A DNA stretch of 12,986 bases from an uncultured Clostridia bacterium (GTDB lineage Bacteria; Bacillota_A; Clostridia; Christensenellales; Aristaeellaceae): positions 1 to 12,986 of the forward strand of contig CAMOGC010000026.1 in NCBI GenBank assembly GCA_946613955.1. Reading direction: 5' to 3'. Shown piece after piece: positions 1 through 7,535 of this stretch (positions are counted from its first letter, which is position 1; every line of letters begins with the position of its first letter). Under the pieces are notes generated by a model. The model saw only the letters and a program-made list of their open reading frames with translations, was not told the origin of the DNA and searched no databases. The position numbers were made by a program, and so were the translations under genes.

Positions 1-52
1 CACGGCCTGTCGCTTAGGAGGCGACCGCTCTATCCTGCTGAGCTACGGGACC
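1..52 (-). tRNA. tRNA-Arg (anticodon CCT), 3' part beyond the window
   Basis: On the minus strand the gene starts at 52 with the acceptor strand GGTCCCG, then TA, then a D stem GCTC/GAGC around loop AGCAGGATA. The anticodon stem is GTCGC/GCGAC around loop CTCCTAA. The anticodon is therefore CCT, which reads the arginine codon AGG. The variable region AGGCC follows. The T arm and the 3' acceptor strand lie past the left edge, so the gene is cut by the window, not broken. A strong promoter lies about 150 bases upstream at 204-232. Confidence 0.93.
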
Positions 53-197
53 ATACTCCCGAAAACATTTGCGGGGGCAAAGATTTCGGGCTTTGGCAAC
101 TGCCTGCCGCAAAGCTGGCACGATGGGGGCCAGCCCTCTTTCCGGGATCCTCCTTGCGGATACGTTCGCGGCGAAAGAAGCGTCCTTCCTCAGGACG
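53..197 (-). other. Structured leader between promoter and tRNA-Arg
   Basis: About 145 bases separate the predicted start near 197 from the tRNA. No plausible reading frame fits. An AAGGAGG-like stretch near 150 is not followed by a good start codon. The segment can fold extensively: GTCCT/AGGAC (182-196) at the 5' end; GCTGGC/GCCAGC (114-119 with 129-134); and TTTGCGG/CCGCAAA (68-74 with 107-113) enclosing smaller stems CAAAG/CTTTG (78-82, 91-95) and GGC/GCC (95-104). It could be a long tRNA 5' leader removed by RNase P, or a small RNA processed away from the tRNA. No known RNA family was recognised. Confidence 0.4.
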
Positions 198-203
198 GGC
201 TTC

Positions 204-232
204 ATTGTACTTTTTTTCGCCCGGTTTGTCAA
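204..232 (-). promoter_or_regulatory. Sigma-A type promoter for tRNA-Arg
   Basis: The minus strand shows TTGACA (232-227), a 17-base spacer containing seven consecutive A, and TACAAT (209-204). This is a near-consensus housekeeping promoter facing the tRNA, with a start expected near 197. It begins 26 bases after the trpS stop. Just upstream, the inverted repeat ATCCC-AGC-GGGAT (233-245) could be a weak trpS terminator or an operator. Confidence 0.85.
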
Positions 233-258
233 ATCCCAGCGGGATGGGCGCGCATCTG

Positions 259-1275
259 TCACTTCAGGCTGCGGGGGGCAAAGCCGATCTTCTTCTGCAC
301 CTTGCGGAGGGTCTTCGTCGCCAGATAGGAGGCCTTTTCCGCGTTGGCCAGCAGCAGATCCAGCAGATACTGCTTATCGGAAATGAGGCGCCGGTATTCG
401 CTCTGGAGCGGGGAGAGGGCTTCGATCACGCAATCGGAGGCCCGGTTTTTCAGATCGCCGTAGCCGCGGCCCGCCATCTCCGCGCAGATGACGTCGGCGG
501 GCGTGCCGGAAAGAGAGCTGATGATGCTGATCAGATTGCTGACGCCGGGCTTGTTTTCCGGATCATAGCGGATCTCGCCGTCGGAATCGGTCACGGCGCG
601 GCGGATTTTCCGGCGGATGGCGTCGGGATCGTCCAGCAGGGAGATATAGGTTTCCTCCGGATCGCTCTTGCTCATTTTCCGGGCAGGATCCTGCAGGCTC
701 ATGACCCGGCCGCCCACCTTGGTAATCAGAGGCTCCGGAACGGTAAAAACGTCGCCGTAGACGCCGTTGAAGCGCTGGGCGATATCCCGGGTAATCTCCA
801 GATGCTGCTTCTGATCCGCGCCGACGGGCACCTTATCCGCCTGATAAAGGAGAATATCCGCCGCCATCAGCACCGGATAGGTAAAGAGGCCGGCGTTGAT
901 GTTGTCGGCGTGTTTGGCCGACTTGTCCTTGAACTGGGTCATCCGGTTCAGCTCGCCCATATACGTAAAGCAGTTCAGAATCCAGGCCAGCTCCGCGTGG
1001 GCGCTGACGTGGCTCTGGCAATAGATGAGGCATTTTTCGGGATCCAGCCCGCTGGCCAGATAGATGGCGGCCAGCTCCAGGCAGCGGCGGCGAAGATCCG
1101 CCGGATTCTGGCGGACGGTAATGGCGTGCTCGTCGACGATGCAGTAAATGCAGTTGTACGTATCCTGCAGCTCGGAGAAATGGCGCAGGGCGCCGATGTA
1201 GTTCCCGATGGTCAGGACGCCGCTGGGCTGAATGCCGGAGAAAATGGTCTGCTTTTTCTGAATCTGCTGTTCCAT
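259..1275 (-). CDS. trpS: Tryptophan--tRNA ligase (TrpS)
   Basis: Cytoplasmic class I aminoacyl-tRNA synthetase that charges tRNA-Trp with tryptophan using ATP. At 338 residues it has the usual bacterial TrpS length. The N-terminal SGIQPSG and TIGN (22-25, the HIGH-equivalent) are present, followed by GNYIGA, a DEHAIT segment near 48-53, AELAWILNCFTYMGELNRM, VPVGADQKQH, and a perfect KMSKS loop (200-204) followed by DPE. The ATG at 1275 has a strong AAGGAG site (1290-1285) ten bases upstream, so this start is secure. It lies 89 bases downstream of thrH on the same strand with no convincing promoter or terminator between, so co-transcription is likely. No T-box leader is visible directly before it, although many Firmicutes use one for trpS. 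Identification is very secure; the operon is inferred. Confidence 0.97.
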   Translation of the reverse strand: MEQQIQKKQTIFSGIQPSGVLTIGNYIGALRHFSELQDTYNCIYCIVDEHAITVRQNPADLRRRCLELAAIYLASGLDPEKCLIYCQSHVSAHAELAWILNCFTYMGELNRMTQFKDKSAKHADNINAGLFTYPVLMAADILLYQADKVPVGADQKQHLEITRDIAQRFNGVYGDVFTVPEPLITKVGGRVMSLQDPARKMSKSDPEETYISLLDDPDAIRRKIRRAVTDSDGEIRYDPENKPGVSNLISIISSLSGTPADVICAEMAGRGYGDLKNRASDCVIEALSPLQSEYRRLISDKQYLLDLLLANAEKASYLATKTLRKVQKKIGFAPRSLK

Positions 1276-1364
1276 GGAATCAAACTCCTTACGATAGATG
1301 GATCCGCGGCGGGCGAACCGGATGGAGGGCCTTCAGCGCGCGGGAGGGAAAAAGGGACGCCGGC

Positions 1365-1964
1365 TCACAGCGCCTTCCGGATCGCGAAAAGCAGGTCGTC
1401 GTATTCCTCGAAGGCGGGCAGCTCCGGATGCTCTTTCCGGATCTGCTCGGTGGAGCGGAAGAGGAAGCCGGCCTTGCTGGCCTGGATCATGGCCAGATCG
1501 TTATAGCTGTCTCCGGCGGCGATGGTCTCAAAGCCCACGGACTGGAGCGCCCTGACGGTCGCCAGCTTGGACTGGGCGACGCGCATTTTGTATCCCGTGA
1601 TGGCGCCGTCCGGGGCGACCTCCAGGGAATTGCAGAAGAGGGTCGGCCAGCCCAGCTTTTTCATCAGGGGCGTCGCGAACTGGGTAAAGGTATCGCTGAG
1701 GATCAGCACCTGGGTTTCCTCCCGCAGGCGGTCCAGGAATTCCCGGGCGCCGGGGAGCGGATCCACGGAGGCGATCACCTTCTGGATTTCCTTCAGGCCC
1801 AGGCCGTGCTCCTTCAGGATGCCCAGGCGCCAGCGCATCAGCTTATCATAATCCGGCTCGTCCCGGGTCGTCCGCCGGAGCTCGGGAATGCCGGAAACCT
1901 CGGAAAAGGCGATCCAGATTTCGGGGACCAGGACGCCCTCCAGATCGAGACAGACAATATTCAT
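1365..1964 (-). CDS. thrH: ThrH-type phosphoserine phosphatase / homoserine phosphotransferase
   Basis: HAD-superfamily enzyme of 199 residues. ThrH dephosphorylates phosphoserine in serine synthesis and can transfer the phosphate to homoserine, feeding threonine synthesis. HAD motif I reads DLEGVLVPEIW (from D7), with Glu in place of the second Asp, as in Pseudomonas ThrH and unlike SerB. Motif II is ILSDTF (S90), a conserved lysine is at about K133, and motif IV is GDSYND (G151, D152, D156). RTTRDEPDYDKLM also matches ThrH. The ATG at 1964 has GGAGG (1975-1971) six bases upstream and starts the recognisable family N terminus. An in-frame ATG at 2030 would start inside the promoter and was rejected. 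It is probably first gene of a thrH-trpS unit. The bifunctional activity is a family property, not shown here. Confidence 0.9.
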   Translation of the reverse strand: MNIVCLDLEGVLVPEIWIAFSEVSGIPELRRTTRDEPDYDKLMRWRLGILKEHGLGLKEIQKVIASVDPLPGAREFLDRLREETQVLILSDTFTQFATPLMKKLGWPTLFCNSLEVAPDGAITGYKMRVAQSKLATVRALQSVGFETIAAGDSYNDLAMIQASKAGFLFRSTEQIRKEHPELPAFEEYDDLLFAIRKAL

Positions 1965-2001
1965 GCATATCCTCCAGGTCTGTTCGGGAAGCGAGATTAC
2001 C

Positions 2002-2018
2002 TTCGCTCGGGGAGCGAA
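2002..2018 (-). promoter_or_regulatory. Perfect hairpin at the 5' end of the thrH leader
   Basis: TTCGCTC and GAGCGAA form a perfect 7-bp stem around a three-base CCC loop. The hairpin begins about four bases after the predicted thrH start (about 2022) and ends some 38 bases before the ATG. It could protect the transcript's 5' end or act as a DNA operator just downstream of the promoter. No tail of T follows, so it is not a terminator. Confidence 0.6.
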
Positions 2019-2028
2019 TTCAAGCTTC

Positions 2029-2058
2029 ATTATAATACGGGAGGGGGCGGAAGGTCAA
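2029..2058 (-). promoter_or_regulatory. Promoter for thrH-trpS
   Basis: The minus strand carries TTGACC (2058-2053), an 18-base spacer and a perfect TATAAT (2034-2029). Start expected near 2022, giving a leader of about 58 bases. The -10 sits in the self-complementary octamer ATTATAAT, so TATAAT is also readable on the plus strand (2031-2036) toward recD2, but no -35 box is at the right distance there. Confidence 0.8.
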
Positions 2059-2154
2059 GGAAGGAATCCGGGGGAAAAACAGCGAAAAAAGGGAAGGGAA
2101 GATACCGGGAGAAGGAAAACAGGTCAACGAGACAGGAAAGGCGGTGGTTCGGCC
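2037..2154 (+). other. Purine-rich recD2 leader
   Basis: The stretch between the thrH promoter and recD2 is very purine-rich on the plus strand (I estimate above 80% A+G), with repeated GGGAAGGGAAG and GGAAGGAA-like runs. Several runs resemble ribosome-binding sites but only the last is close to a start codon. No clear hairpin or plus-strand -35 box was found. Confidence 0.5.
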
Positions 2155-4473
2155 ATGGCGAGGATCCGGTGCGTTGTGGAGCGGATCACGTATCAGAGCC
2201 CGGAAACGGGATACACCGTATTAAAAACGGCGGTCAAGGGCTATCAGGAGCTGATTCCCGTGGTCGGGAACATGCTGGACGTCAACGTGGGGTCGGTGCT
2301 GCTGGCGGAGGGGGAGTGGAAGGTGGACTCCCGATACGGCCGGCAGTTTGTGGCGGCCAAATGGGAGGAGACGCTGCCCGCCACGGTTTACGGGATCGAG
2401 AAATACCTGGGCTCCGGGCTGATCAAAGGCGTCGGCCCCCGCTTCGCCAGGCGGATCGTCCGGACCTTCGGGGCGGAGACCCTGGCGGTCATCGAGGACA
2501 CGCCGGAGCGCCTGCGCGAGGTGGAGGGCATCGGGGAAAAACGGATCGCCATGATCAGGGAATCCTGGGAAAAGCAGAAGGAAATCAAAAACATCATGCT
2601 CTTCCTGCAGGGGCACGACGTGTCCACCGCCTTCGCCGCGAAAATCTATCAGGCCTACGGGGCCGACGCCATCCGGACCGTAAAGGAGAACCCCTACCGG
2701 CTGGCGGACGATATCTGGGGCATCGGCTTCCGGACGGCGGATACCATCGCCCGGAAGCTGGGGCTGAAGATGGACAGCTTTGTCCGCATCCGGGCGGGCC
2801 TGCTCTACACCCTGTCCCAGCTGGCGGACAACGGGGGGCACGTCTTCGCGGATCAGGCGACGCTTGTGCCGGCGGCGGCGGCCATCCTGTCCACGGACGA
2901 GATGAAGATGGACGAGAGCCTGGTCTTTATGACGCTGGATCACCTGGCCGCCCAGGGGGACGTGATTACCGAGCCCCTGGAGGCCGACCTGATGGAGGAC
3001 GAGGCGCCGCACCGGGCGATTTATCTGCCGCCCTTCTATTACGCGGAGATCGGCGTCGCGGGGCGGCTGAAGAAGATCCTCTATACGCCCTCCCAGGTGC
3101 TGCCGGAGGCGGATATCGCCGGCCTGGAAAAACGGGGCGGCATTACCTATGACCAGGTGCAGCGGGAGGCGATCGCCGCCTCGCTGCGGGACAAGGTCAT
3201 GGTGCTGACCGGAGGGCCGGGAACCGGAAAGAGCACGACCACCCTGGGCATCATTCAGGCGCTGAAGGCGGCCGGGCTGCGGGTCGCGCTGGCGGCGCCC
3301 ACGGGGCGGGCGGCCAAGCGGATGACGGAGGTTACCGGGATGGAGGCGAAAACCATCCACCGGCTGCTGGAATACAAGCCGCCGGAGGGGTACCAGCGAA
3401 ACGAGGAGCATCCGATCGAGACGGACGCGCTGATCATCGACGAATGCTCGATGATCGACCTGATCCTGATGAACAGCCTGCTGAAGGCGGTGCCGGCGGA
3501 GGCGCGGCTGATCCTGATCGGGGACACGAACCAGCTGCCCTCGGTGGGGGCGGGAAACGTGCTGAAGGACATCATCGCCTCCGGGGTGGTGCCGGTGGTG
3601 GAGCTGAAGCGGATTTTCCGCCAGGCCCAGACCAGCCGCATCGTCATGAATGCCCACCGGATCAACGCCGGAGCCTTTCCCGAATACCGCAACGCGGCGG
3701 GCAGCGATTTCTTCCTGATTTTAAAGGAGGCGCCGGAGGAGACGGCGGAGGAGATCGCGAACCTGGTCGAAAAGCGGCTGCCGGGGTATTTCAGGATCGC
3801 CGCCCGGGACATCCAGGTGCTCACGCCCATGCAGCGCGGCCCCGCGGGGGCCGGAAGCCTGAACCAGATGCTGCAGGAGCGGCTGAACCGGAGAAACGCG
3901 GAAAAATGCCTGCGGCGGGCGGGATACAGCTTCCGGCTGGAAGACAAGGTCATGCAGATCCGGAACAATTATGACAAGGACGTCTATAACGGGGACATCG
4001 GAACCGTGACGGCCGTATCCCTGGAGGGGCAGACGATCACGGTATCCTTCGACGGGCGGGAGATCGCCTACGACCAGACGGAGCTGGACGAGCTGACCCT
4101 GGCCTACGCCACCACCATTCACAAGGCGCAGGGGGCGGAATACCCGGTGGTGGTCATGCCGGTCATCTACAGCCATTTCGTCATGCTGCAGCGCAACCTG
4201 ATCTATACGGGAATTACAAGGGCGAAGCGGGCGGTGGTGCTGGTGGGGAGCAAGGAGGCGCTGAGCTACGCCATCCGCAACGAGAAGGTCAGCCTGCGGA
4301 ACGGGCGCCTGGCGGAGCGGCTGAAGGGCACGGCCCCGAGCGCCGCGGCGCCCCGGCAGGCTGCGGGACAGATCGACTATCGCCAGATTGCCGCGGGGGG
4401 AGGAGCGCCGTCCTTCGCCAGAGCGGCGGAACCTGAGAATAGGGGAGCGATAAATACCAAAAAAGAACGTTGA
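2155..4473 (+). CDS. recD2: RecD2-type SF1B DNA helicase
   Basis: ATP-dependent 5'-3' DNA helicase of the RecD2 family, which works without RecB/RecC in repair and replication-fork maintenance. The 772-residue product has an N-terminal OB-like region ([15 protein letters not shown]...), helix-hairpin-helix segments ([11 protein letters not shown] and [12 protein letters not shown]), then the helicase core. Core motifs are Walker [10 protein letters not shown] (353-361), [16 protein letters not shown] (429-435), [26 protein letters not shown] (654-660) and YTGITRAKR (684-692). The ATG at 2155 starts the family N terminus. Its ribosome site is modest (AGGAAAGG or GGTGG, 2134-2147). The frame is open back to 1888, but that part runs antisense to thrH and lacks family similarity. 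The last 50 or so residues form an Ala/Gly-rich, probably disordered tail. The gene is divergent from thrH, and its TGA overlaps the potA promoter. Confidence 0.95.
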   Translation: MARIRCVVERITYQSPETGYTVLKTAVKGYQELIPVVGNMLDVNVGSVLLAEGEWKVDSRYGRQFVAAKWEETLPATVYGIEKYLGSGLIKGVGPRFARRIVRTFGAETLAVIEDTPERLREVEGIGEKRIAMIRESWEKQKEIKNIMLFLQGHDVSTAFAAKIYQAYGADAIRTVKENPYRLADDIWGIGFRTADTIARKLGLKMDSFVRIRAGLLYTLSQLADNGGHVFADQATLVPAAAAILSTDEMKMDESLVFMTLDHLAAQGDVITEPLEADLMEDEAPHRAIYLPPFYYAEIGVAGRLKKILYTPSQVLPEADIAGLEKRGGITYDQVQREAIAASLRDKVMVLTGGPGTGKSTTTLGIIQALKAAGLRVALAAPTGRAAKRMTEVTGMEAKTIHRLLEYKPPEGYQRNEEHPIETDALIIDECSMIDLILMNSLLKAVPAEARLILIGDTNQLPSVGAGNVLKDIIASGVVPVVELKRIFRQAQTSRIVMNAHRINAGAFPEYRNAAGSDFFLILKEAPEETAEEIANLVEKRLPGYFRIAARDIQVLTPMQRGPAGAGSLNQMLQERLNRRNAEKCLRRAGYSFRLEDKVMQIRNNYDKDVYNGDIGTVTAVSLEGQTITVSFDGREIAYDQTELDELTLAYATTIHKAQGAEYPVVVMPVIYSHFVMLQRNLIYTGITRAKRAVVLVGSKEALSYAIRNEKVSLRNGRLAERLKGTAPSAAAPRQAAGQIDYRQIAAGGGAPSFARAAEPENRGAINTKKER

Positions 4474-4502
4474 CAGAGCGTATAAACTATGCTTAAATAC
4501 GC
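4470..4502 (+). promoter_or_regulatory. Promoter of potABCD with a dyad over the -10 region
   Basis: TTGACA (4470-4475) shares three bases with the recD2 stop codon. After a 17-base spacer comes TTAAAT (4493-4498), preceded by TG at 4490-4491, an extended -10. Start expected near 4505, leaving a leader of about 70 bases. GCGTAT (4478-4483) and ATACGC (4497-4502) form a perfect inverted repeat bracketing the spacer and the -10, a plausible repressor site. Small stems follow in the leader: CTGC-T5-GCAG (4517-4529) and CCG/CGG within 4534-4551. No known riboswitch is recognised. Confidence 0.75.
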
Positions 4503-4573
4503 AATTAGCGCACCATCTGCTTTTTGCAGCTGCGTCTCCGGTTTTCGGGACTAGGGATGATGGAGGAAAGAGG

Positions 4574-5695
4574 ATGGCCACAAACATTCTTCGAAACACA
4601 GCGGACGAGGATACCCTCATCGATCTGCGGCATATCCACAAGGAATTTGACGGGGTGACCGTGCTTCACGATATCAATTTGTCCATCCGGAAAAAAGAAT
4701 TCGTGACGCTGCTGGGCCCCTCCGGCTGCGGGAAAACCACCCTGCTTCGGATTATCGGCGGCTTCGAGACGGCCGACAGCGGCGAGGTGCTTTTTGAGGG
4801 ATCGGAGATTTCCTCCCTGCCTCCCTACAAGCGCCGGGTGAACACGGTTTTCCAGAAATACGCCCTGTTTCCGCATCTGAACGTGTTCGACAACGTGGCC
4901 TTCGGGCTGAAGCTGAAGAAGATGTCCAAGGAGGAGATCAGGCGCCGGGTCAACGACATGCTGGAGCTGGTGAACCTGCCGGGATACGCAAAGCGCCGGG
5001 TCAACGCCCTCTCCGGCGGGCAGCAGCAGCGCGTCGCCATCGCCCGCAGCCTGGTCAACGAGCCGGAGGTGCTGCTGCTGGACGAGCCGCTGGGCGCCCT
5101 GGATCTGAAGCTGCGCAAGGGCATGCAGCTGGAGCTCAAGAGCATGCAGAAGCGGCTGGGGATTACCTTCCTCTACGTGACCCACGATCAGGAAGAGGCC
5201 CTGACGATGAGCGATACCATCGTCGTCATGCGGGACGGGAAAATCCTCCAGAAGGGCGACCCCAAGCATATTTACGACGAGCCCGCCAACGCCTATGTGG
5301 CCGACTTTATCGGGGAGAGCAACATCCTCCGCGGAACGATGATCCGCGACGAGCTGGTTCATTTCGCGGGGGTGGATTTCCCCTGCGTCGACTTCGGCTT
5401 CGGCGAAAACGTGCCGGTGGACGTGGTGGTCCGGCCGGAGGATATCATGATCGTCGGGGAGGACGTGGGCCAGCTGGTGGGCACCATCCGCAGCGTCCTG
5501 TTCAAGGGCGTGCATTACGAGATGATCATCGACATCGGGGAACATACGTTCAAGGTGCATTCCACCTCCATGCAGCCCCAGGGCAGCCGGGTTGGCCTGA
5601 ACATCGTTCCCTTCAACATCCATATCATGAAGCCGATGGAGGACTTCCCCGTCCAGGGGAGGAAAGCCCCGGAGGAAGGAGGCGCCGATGGCTAA
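4574..5695 (+). CDS. potA: Polyamine ABC importer ATP-binding protein (PotA)
   Basis: Cytoplasmic ATPase powering polyamine (spermidine/putrescine-type) import through PotB and PotC. At 373 residues it has the normal PotA length. It shows Walker [10 protein letters not shown] (48-56), the Q-loop in [12 protein letters not shown], the ABC signature LSGGQQQR (146-153), Walker B VLLLDEP (D170, E171), D-loop GALD and switch histidine in THDQEEA (H204). The C-terminal third contains VVRPEDI, typical of the TOBE regulatory domain of PotA/MalK-type ATPases. GGAGG (4562-4566) lies seven bases before the ATG. The gene ends eight bases into potB, so translation is coupled. ATPases of this class resemble each other, so the polyamine assignment rests on PotB, PotC and especially PotD. 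Confidence 0.94.
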   Translation: MATNILRNTADEDTLIDLRHIHKEFDGVTVLHDINLSIRKKEFVTLLGPSGCGKTTLLRIIGGFETADSGEVLFEGSEISSLPPYKRRVNTVFQKYALFPHLNVFDNVAFGLKLKKMSKEEIRRRVNDMLELVNLPGYAKRRVNALSGGQQQRVAIARSLVNEPEVLLLDEPLGALDLKLRKGMQLELKSMQKRLGITFLYVTHDQEEALTMSDTIVVMRDGKILQKGDPKHIYDEPANAYVADFIGESNILRGTMIRDELVHFAGVDFPCVDFGFGENVPVDVVVRPEDIMIVGEDVGQLVGTIRSVLFKGVHYEMIIDIGEHTFKVHSTSMQPQGSRVGLNIVPFNIHIMKPMEDFPVQGRKAPEEGGADG

Positions 5696-6695
5696 TCAGG
5701 TGCTTCCCTGGTGGGCGTTCGCGCTGATGGGCGTTGGGCTGGTGGCCTTTGTCGCCATGCTGGTGGTTTCCGTCCGCCGGCATCACGGGATCAAGCGGAG
5801 CCTCTTTGCCTCGCCCTACGTGCTGTGGATGATCATCTTTACGATTCTGCCGGTCATCCTGATCGGATACTATTCCCTGACGGACGCCGACGGCCGGCTG
5901 ACCCTGGATAATTTCCACAATTTCTGGGATTCCAACTACATTACCCGCCAGGAAACCATCCGGGATTACGGGGAGGAGTTCGTGGAGATCCTGGAGCTGA
6001 ACCAGCGGGGGACCGGAACCGTCAACGCGCTGGTCTTCTCCCTCTGGATGGCGTTCCTCTGCACGGCGATCTGCCTGCTGCTGGGGTATCCGGCGGCGCT
6101 GTTCATGGCGGACCGGCGGATGAAGCGGGGGGCGACGGTGGTGATCCTGTTTATCGTGCCCATGTGGATGAACCTGGTGCTCCGGACGATCGCCTGGCAG
6201 GCGCTGCTGGAGGACACGGGGGTCATCAACACGGTGCTGCAGTCCGTCGGCCTTCCCCCGGCGAAGATGATCGCCACCCGGGGCGCGATCCTCCTGGGCA
6301 TGGTGTATAACTTCGTCCCCTTTATGATTTTCCCCATCTATACCTCCCTGAACAAGATGGATCCCAAGCTGGGGGAGGCGGCTGCGGATCTTGGCTGCAA
6401 CAGCTGGCAGACGCTCTATAAGGTGACGATGCCCGTGTCCCTGCCGGGGGTTATCTCCGGGATTACGATGGTGTTCATGCCCTCGGTCACGACCTTCATC
6501 ATTCCCCAGAAGCTGGGCGGCAGCAAGTTCATGATGTTCGGCAACGTCATTGAGGAGAAGTTCATGAACTCCGGGGTGCCCAATTCCGTCAATATCGGAT
6601 CGGCCCTGTCCCTGATCATGATGATCCTGATCCTGATATCCCTTTCCATCCTGCGCAAAGCGGATCCCCAGGGGGAAGGAGGCGGCCTGATTTGA
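5688..6695 (+). CDS. potB: Polyamine ABC importer permease (PotB), N-terminally extended
   Basis: Integral membrane permease of the polyamine importer. The EAA loop that docks on PotA is clear (from E230: [17 protein letters not shown]..., ending PVSLPG), and FPIYTSL and [13 protein letters not shown] are PotB-like. At 335 residues it exceeds the usual 275-290. Two parts account for this: an extra hydrophobic helix at about 8-29 before the first canonical segment (43-64), and a polar insertion at about residues 85-108 containing [23 protein letters not shown] (5676-5682) sits five bases before the ATG, which overlaps the potA stop region by eight bases. The start is well supported, so the extra helix is probably translated. 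It overlaps potC by four bases. Confidence 0.92.
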   Translation: MANQVLPWWAFALMGVGLVAFVAMLVVSVRRHHGIKRSLFASPYVLWMIIFTILPVILIGYYSLTDADGRLTLDNFHNFWDSNYITRQETIRDYGEEFVEILELNQRGTGTVNALVFSLWMAFLCTAICLLLGYPAALFMADRRMKRGATVVILFIVPMWMNLVLRTIAWQALLEDTGVINTVLQSVGLPPAKMIATRGAILLGMVYNFVPFMIFPIYTSLNKMDPKLGEAAADLGCNSWQTLYKVTMPVSLPGVISGITMVFMPSVTTFIIPQKLGGSKFMMFGNVIEEKFMNSGVPNSVNIGSALSLIMMILILISLSILRKADPQGEGGGLI

Positions 6696-7468
6696 AAATC
6701 GCGGGTTTCTTTAAGCGGTTTTATATCGCGCTGATGCTGCTTTTCCTCTACGCGCCGGTGGTCGTGCTGATGGTGCTGTCCTTCAACGCGGGGGAAAGCC
6801 GGGCGAAATGGGAGGGCTTCTCCTTCCACTGGTATGTGGATCTGCTGTCCAACAAGGCCATCCGGGACGCCCTGTGGGTCACGGTTTCGGTGGCGGTGGT
6901 GGCGACCATCGTCTCCACCGTCGTCGGGACGCTGGCCGCCATCGGCATCCATTCCATGCGGAAGCGGCCCCAGGCCTTCATGATGACCCTGACCAACCTG
7001 CCCAACACCATGCCGGACATCGTGATGGGCGTTTCCCTGATGCTGCTCTACATCTTTATGAACGTGGCCAGGGGATACTGGACGATGGTGCTGGCCCATA
7101 TTACCTTCGACCTGCCTTACGTGATCCTGTCGGTGCTGCCGAAGCTGAAGCAGATGGACCAGAACACCTACGAGGCGGCGCTGGATCTGGGGGCGACGCC
7201 GGGCTACGCCCTGACCCACGTCATTATTCCCGAATGCCGGCAGGGAATCGCCACCGGCGCGCTGCTGGCCTTTACCCTGTCCCTGGACGACTTTACGGTT
7301 TCCTATTTTACGACCAGCCCCATGATCCAGAACCTGTCCACGCTGATCAACTCGGCGACACGGATCAAGGTGAGCCCGGAATACAGCGCGCTGAGCACGC
7401 TGATGTTCCTGATCATGCTGGGACTGCTGCTGATCGTGAACCGCCGGACGAAGGAGGCGGAGGACTGA
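6692..7468 (+). CDS. potC: Polyamine ABC importer permease (PotC)
   Basis: Second permease of the importer, 258 residues, the usual PotC length. The N terminus KRFYIALMLLFLYAPVVVL is the typical first PotC helix. Later features include NLPNTMPDIVMGVSLML, the EAA loop (from E161: EAALDLGATPGYAL...), and LSLDDFTVSYFTT, a segment highly characteristic of PotC. Start is TTG at 6692 inside the potB stop (TTGA overlap), with AAGGAGG (6676-6682) nine bases upstream. The four-base overlap implies coupled translation. No in-frame ATG nearby would keep the first helix. Confidence 0.94.
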   Translation: MKIAGFFKRFYIALMLLFLYAPVVVLMVLSFNAGESRAKWEGFSFHWYVDLLSNKAIRDALWVTVSVAVVATIVSTVVGTLAAIGIHSMRKRPQAFMMTLTNLPNTMPDIVMGVSLMLLYIFMNVARGYWTMVLAHITFDLPYVILSVLPKLKQMDQNTYEAALDLGATPGYALTHVIIPECRQGIATGALLAFTLSLDDFTVSYFTTSPMIQNLSTLINSATRIKVSPEYSALSTLMFLIMLGLLLIVNRRTKEAED

Positions 7469-7535
7469 CGCGGAGCTGAACGGATTTTCGGATCCGATCA
7501 GGATATTGAATCGGTTATAGAGGAGGGATTGTGAG

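Noticed and set aside
14..262. Minus-strand 82-codon frame covering the tRNA and its promoter
   Set aside because: It overlaps the tRNA and starts upstream of the predicted transcription start.
1276..1364. T-box or attenuator ahead of trpS
   Set aside because: The gap is too short, and no T-box sequence, terminator or competing stem was found.
154..1506. Long plus-strand open frame opposite trpS and part of thrH
   Set aside because: It is antisense to confidently identified genes, resembles no family, and is expected from GC-rich codon bias.
1965..2030. N-terminal extension of ThrH by 22 codons
   Set aside because: The earlier ATG lies within the -10 box. The ATG at 1964 has a good ribosome site and starts the conserved fold.
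2031..2036. Plus-strand TATAAT as a firm recD2 promoter
   Set aside because: No -35 element at 16-18 bases and no extended TG; kept only as a possible shared -10.
1888..2154. N-terminal extension of recD2 by 89 codons
   Set aside because: It runs antisense through the thrH start and promoter, and is not similar to RecD2. The family N terminus begins at 2155.
1428..3152. Plus-strand open frame of 574 codons spanning antisense thrH and the start of recD2
   Set aside because: It is out of frame with recD2, has low-complexity Gly/Arg-rich content, and no motifs or ribosome site.
2221..3657. Minus-strand open frames opposite recD2
   Set aside because: These are shadow frames, rich in Arg/His/Pro, with no recognisable domains.
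4505..5623. Minus-strand open frame opposite potA
   Set aside because: It is a shadow of a well-supported ATPase gene, and a His/Leu/Gln-rich composition typical of antisense frames.
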